From Anaerolineaceae bacterium (GTDB lineage Bacteria; Chloroflexota; Anaerolineae; JAAYZQ01), in the NCBI GenBank assembly GCA_012514775.1, contig JAAYZQ010000245.1, positions 1 through 5,693 on the forward strand: a DNA stretch of 5,693 bases. Reading direction: 5' to 3'. The notes beneath the pieces were generated by a model, which was given only the letters and a program-made list of their open reading frames with translations, ran no database searches and was not told where the DNA came from. The translations under genes and the position numbers were made by a program. Shown here in pieces: positions 5,365 to 5,693 of the stretch (positions within the stretch are counted from its first letter, which is position 1; each line of letters opens with the position of its first letter).

Positions 5365-5693
5365 ATGAGTAACAGATTCAAGCCGTTTGCCGTGGTGGTC
5401 GTCGTGATCCTGCTCGCCACTGCGCTGGCAGCGTGCGGCCCAACGCCGGCACCACAAGTGGTCAAAGAGACGGTCATCGTCGAGGGAACGCCCATGACCG
5501 TGGAAAAGGTCGTCACCGAAGTCGTCGAAACGACGGTAGAGAAGGTGGTGACCGCCACCCCCGAGCCGGTCCAGAAGGTCATTACTTTCGCCTGGACGCA
5601 AGAGCCCGACACCCTCAACCCCTACTACACCAACATGTGGTTCTCCACGATCCTGCATCAGCTCTACAACTGCTGGGCGTGGGAGTACGACGA
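5365..5693 (+). CDS. ABC transporter substrate-binding lipoprotein, family 5 (peptide/nickel type), 3' end cut by the window
   Basis: The first 109 residues of a membrane-anchored solute receptor for an ABC importer of the oligopeptide/dipeptide/nickel class (SBP_bac_5); full members are usually over 500 residues. Residues 1-24 are a lipoprotein signal peptide: Arg4 and Lys6, then a hydrophobic core of Val/Ile/Leu/Ala (about 9-23), ending in the lipobox LAAC with Cys24 as the lipid-modified residue. Residues 32-71 are a Val/Thr/Glu/Lys-rich tether with two 12-residue units, TVEKVVTEVVET (45-56) and TVEKVVTATPEP (57-68). The binding domain starts near 72 with ITFAWTQEPDTLNPYYTN; the Glu-Pro-Asp-Thr-Leu-Asn-Pro run is the usual opening of this family. 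The start is set by AGGAGG five bases upstream. The transporter permeases and ATPases are expected further right. The ligand cannot be told from this part; peptides are common, and proximity to the MttB-family gene suggests a methylated amine as an alternative. Confidence 0.88.
   Translation, partial: MSNRFKPFAVVVVVILLATALAACGPTPAPQVVKETVIVEGTPMTVEKVVTEVVETTVEKVVTATPEPVQKVITFAWTQEPDTLNPYYTNMWFSTILHQLYNCWAWEYD
5497..5568 (+). repeat. Two 36-bp coding repeats in the lipoprotein tether
   Basis: Positions 5497-5532 and 5533-5568 encode TVEKVVTEVVET and TVEKVVTATPEP. The first seven residues (TVEKVVT) are identical, but the codons differ at several third positions, so the duplication is old or the protein sequence is under selection. 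The units lie between the lipidated Cys24 and the binding domain and probably form a spacer through or above the cell wall. Confidence 0.7.

Noticed and set aside
5326..5658. Minus-strand frames over the lipoprotein gene
   Set aside because: They are shadows of the lipoprotein frame, made of His/Asp/Val-rich complement of the repetitive tether.
1..5693. CRISPR array, insertion sequence, tRNA or rRNA gene
   Set aside because: No regularly spaced direct repeats with unique spacers, no transposase or flanking inverted repeats, and no tRNA or rRNA-like sequence were seen by eye.

Overview
The window is very GC-rich bacterial DNA with three complete protein genes and one gene cut by the right edge. 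The best clue to the host is the last gene. It encodes a family 5 solute-binding lipoprotein whose mature N-terminus carries a repetitive Val/Thr/Glu/Lys stretch (TVEKVVTE, then TVEKVVTA) ending in TATPEP. From general knowledge, this style of tether is common in substrate-binding lipoproteins of Chloroflexota (Anaerolineae/Caldilineae-like lineages). High GC and a non-pyrrolysine MttB-family gene beside a transporter fit that guess, but no rRNA or phylogenetic marker is present, so the assignment is inference.

Layout: 1-78 is a short leader with a ribosome binding site. 79-1935 (+) is an S9-family (prolyl oligopeptidase / acylaminoacyl-peptidase type) serine peptidase with a beta-propeller and an intact catalytic triad. 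1925-3607 (-) is a class C beta-lactamase-like serine hydrolase with a long C-terminal extension. It converges on the peptidase gene, and the two 3' ends overlap by 11 bp. 3608-3815 is a divergent intergenic region with an AT-rich island holding two overlapping, oppositely directed sigma70-like promoter candidates and a perfect 7-bp inverted repeat. 3816-5234 (+) is an MttB (trimethylamine methyltransferase) family protein of the non-pyrrolysine kind. 5235-5364 is a spacer with an unusually strong Shine-Dalgarno-like sequence and no clear promoter or terminator. 5365-5693 (+) is the start of the family 5 ABC-transporter substrate-binding lipoprotein.

How the genes may work together: the MttB-family gene and the binding-protein gene run the same way, 130 bp apart, and probably form the start of a transport-plus-demethylation cluster. 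The binding protein would capture a solute (peptide-like or a methylated amine) and the methyltransferase would remove a methyl group onto a corrinoid protein. That corrinoid protein is not in the window. The two hydrolases have no visible signal peptide and look cytoplasmic. They could process imported peptides or esters, but only their position links them to the transporter. I found no CRISPR array, tRNA, rRNA, insertion sequence or clear novel defence or mobile system. The more unusual items are small-scale: a 12-bp tandem repeat inside the hydrolase gene, the divergent promoter pair, the translation signals ahead of the lipoprotein, and paired 16-bp palindromes in the peptidase gene.
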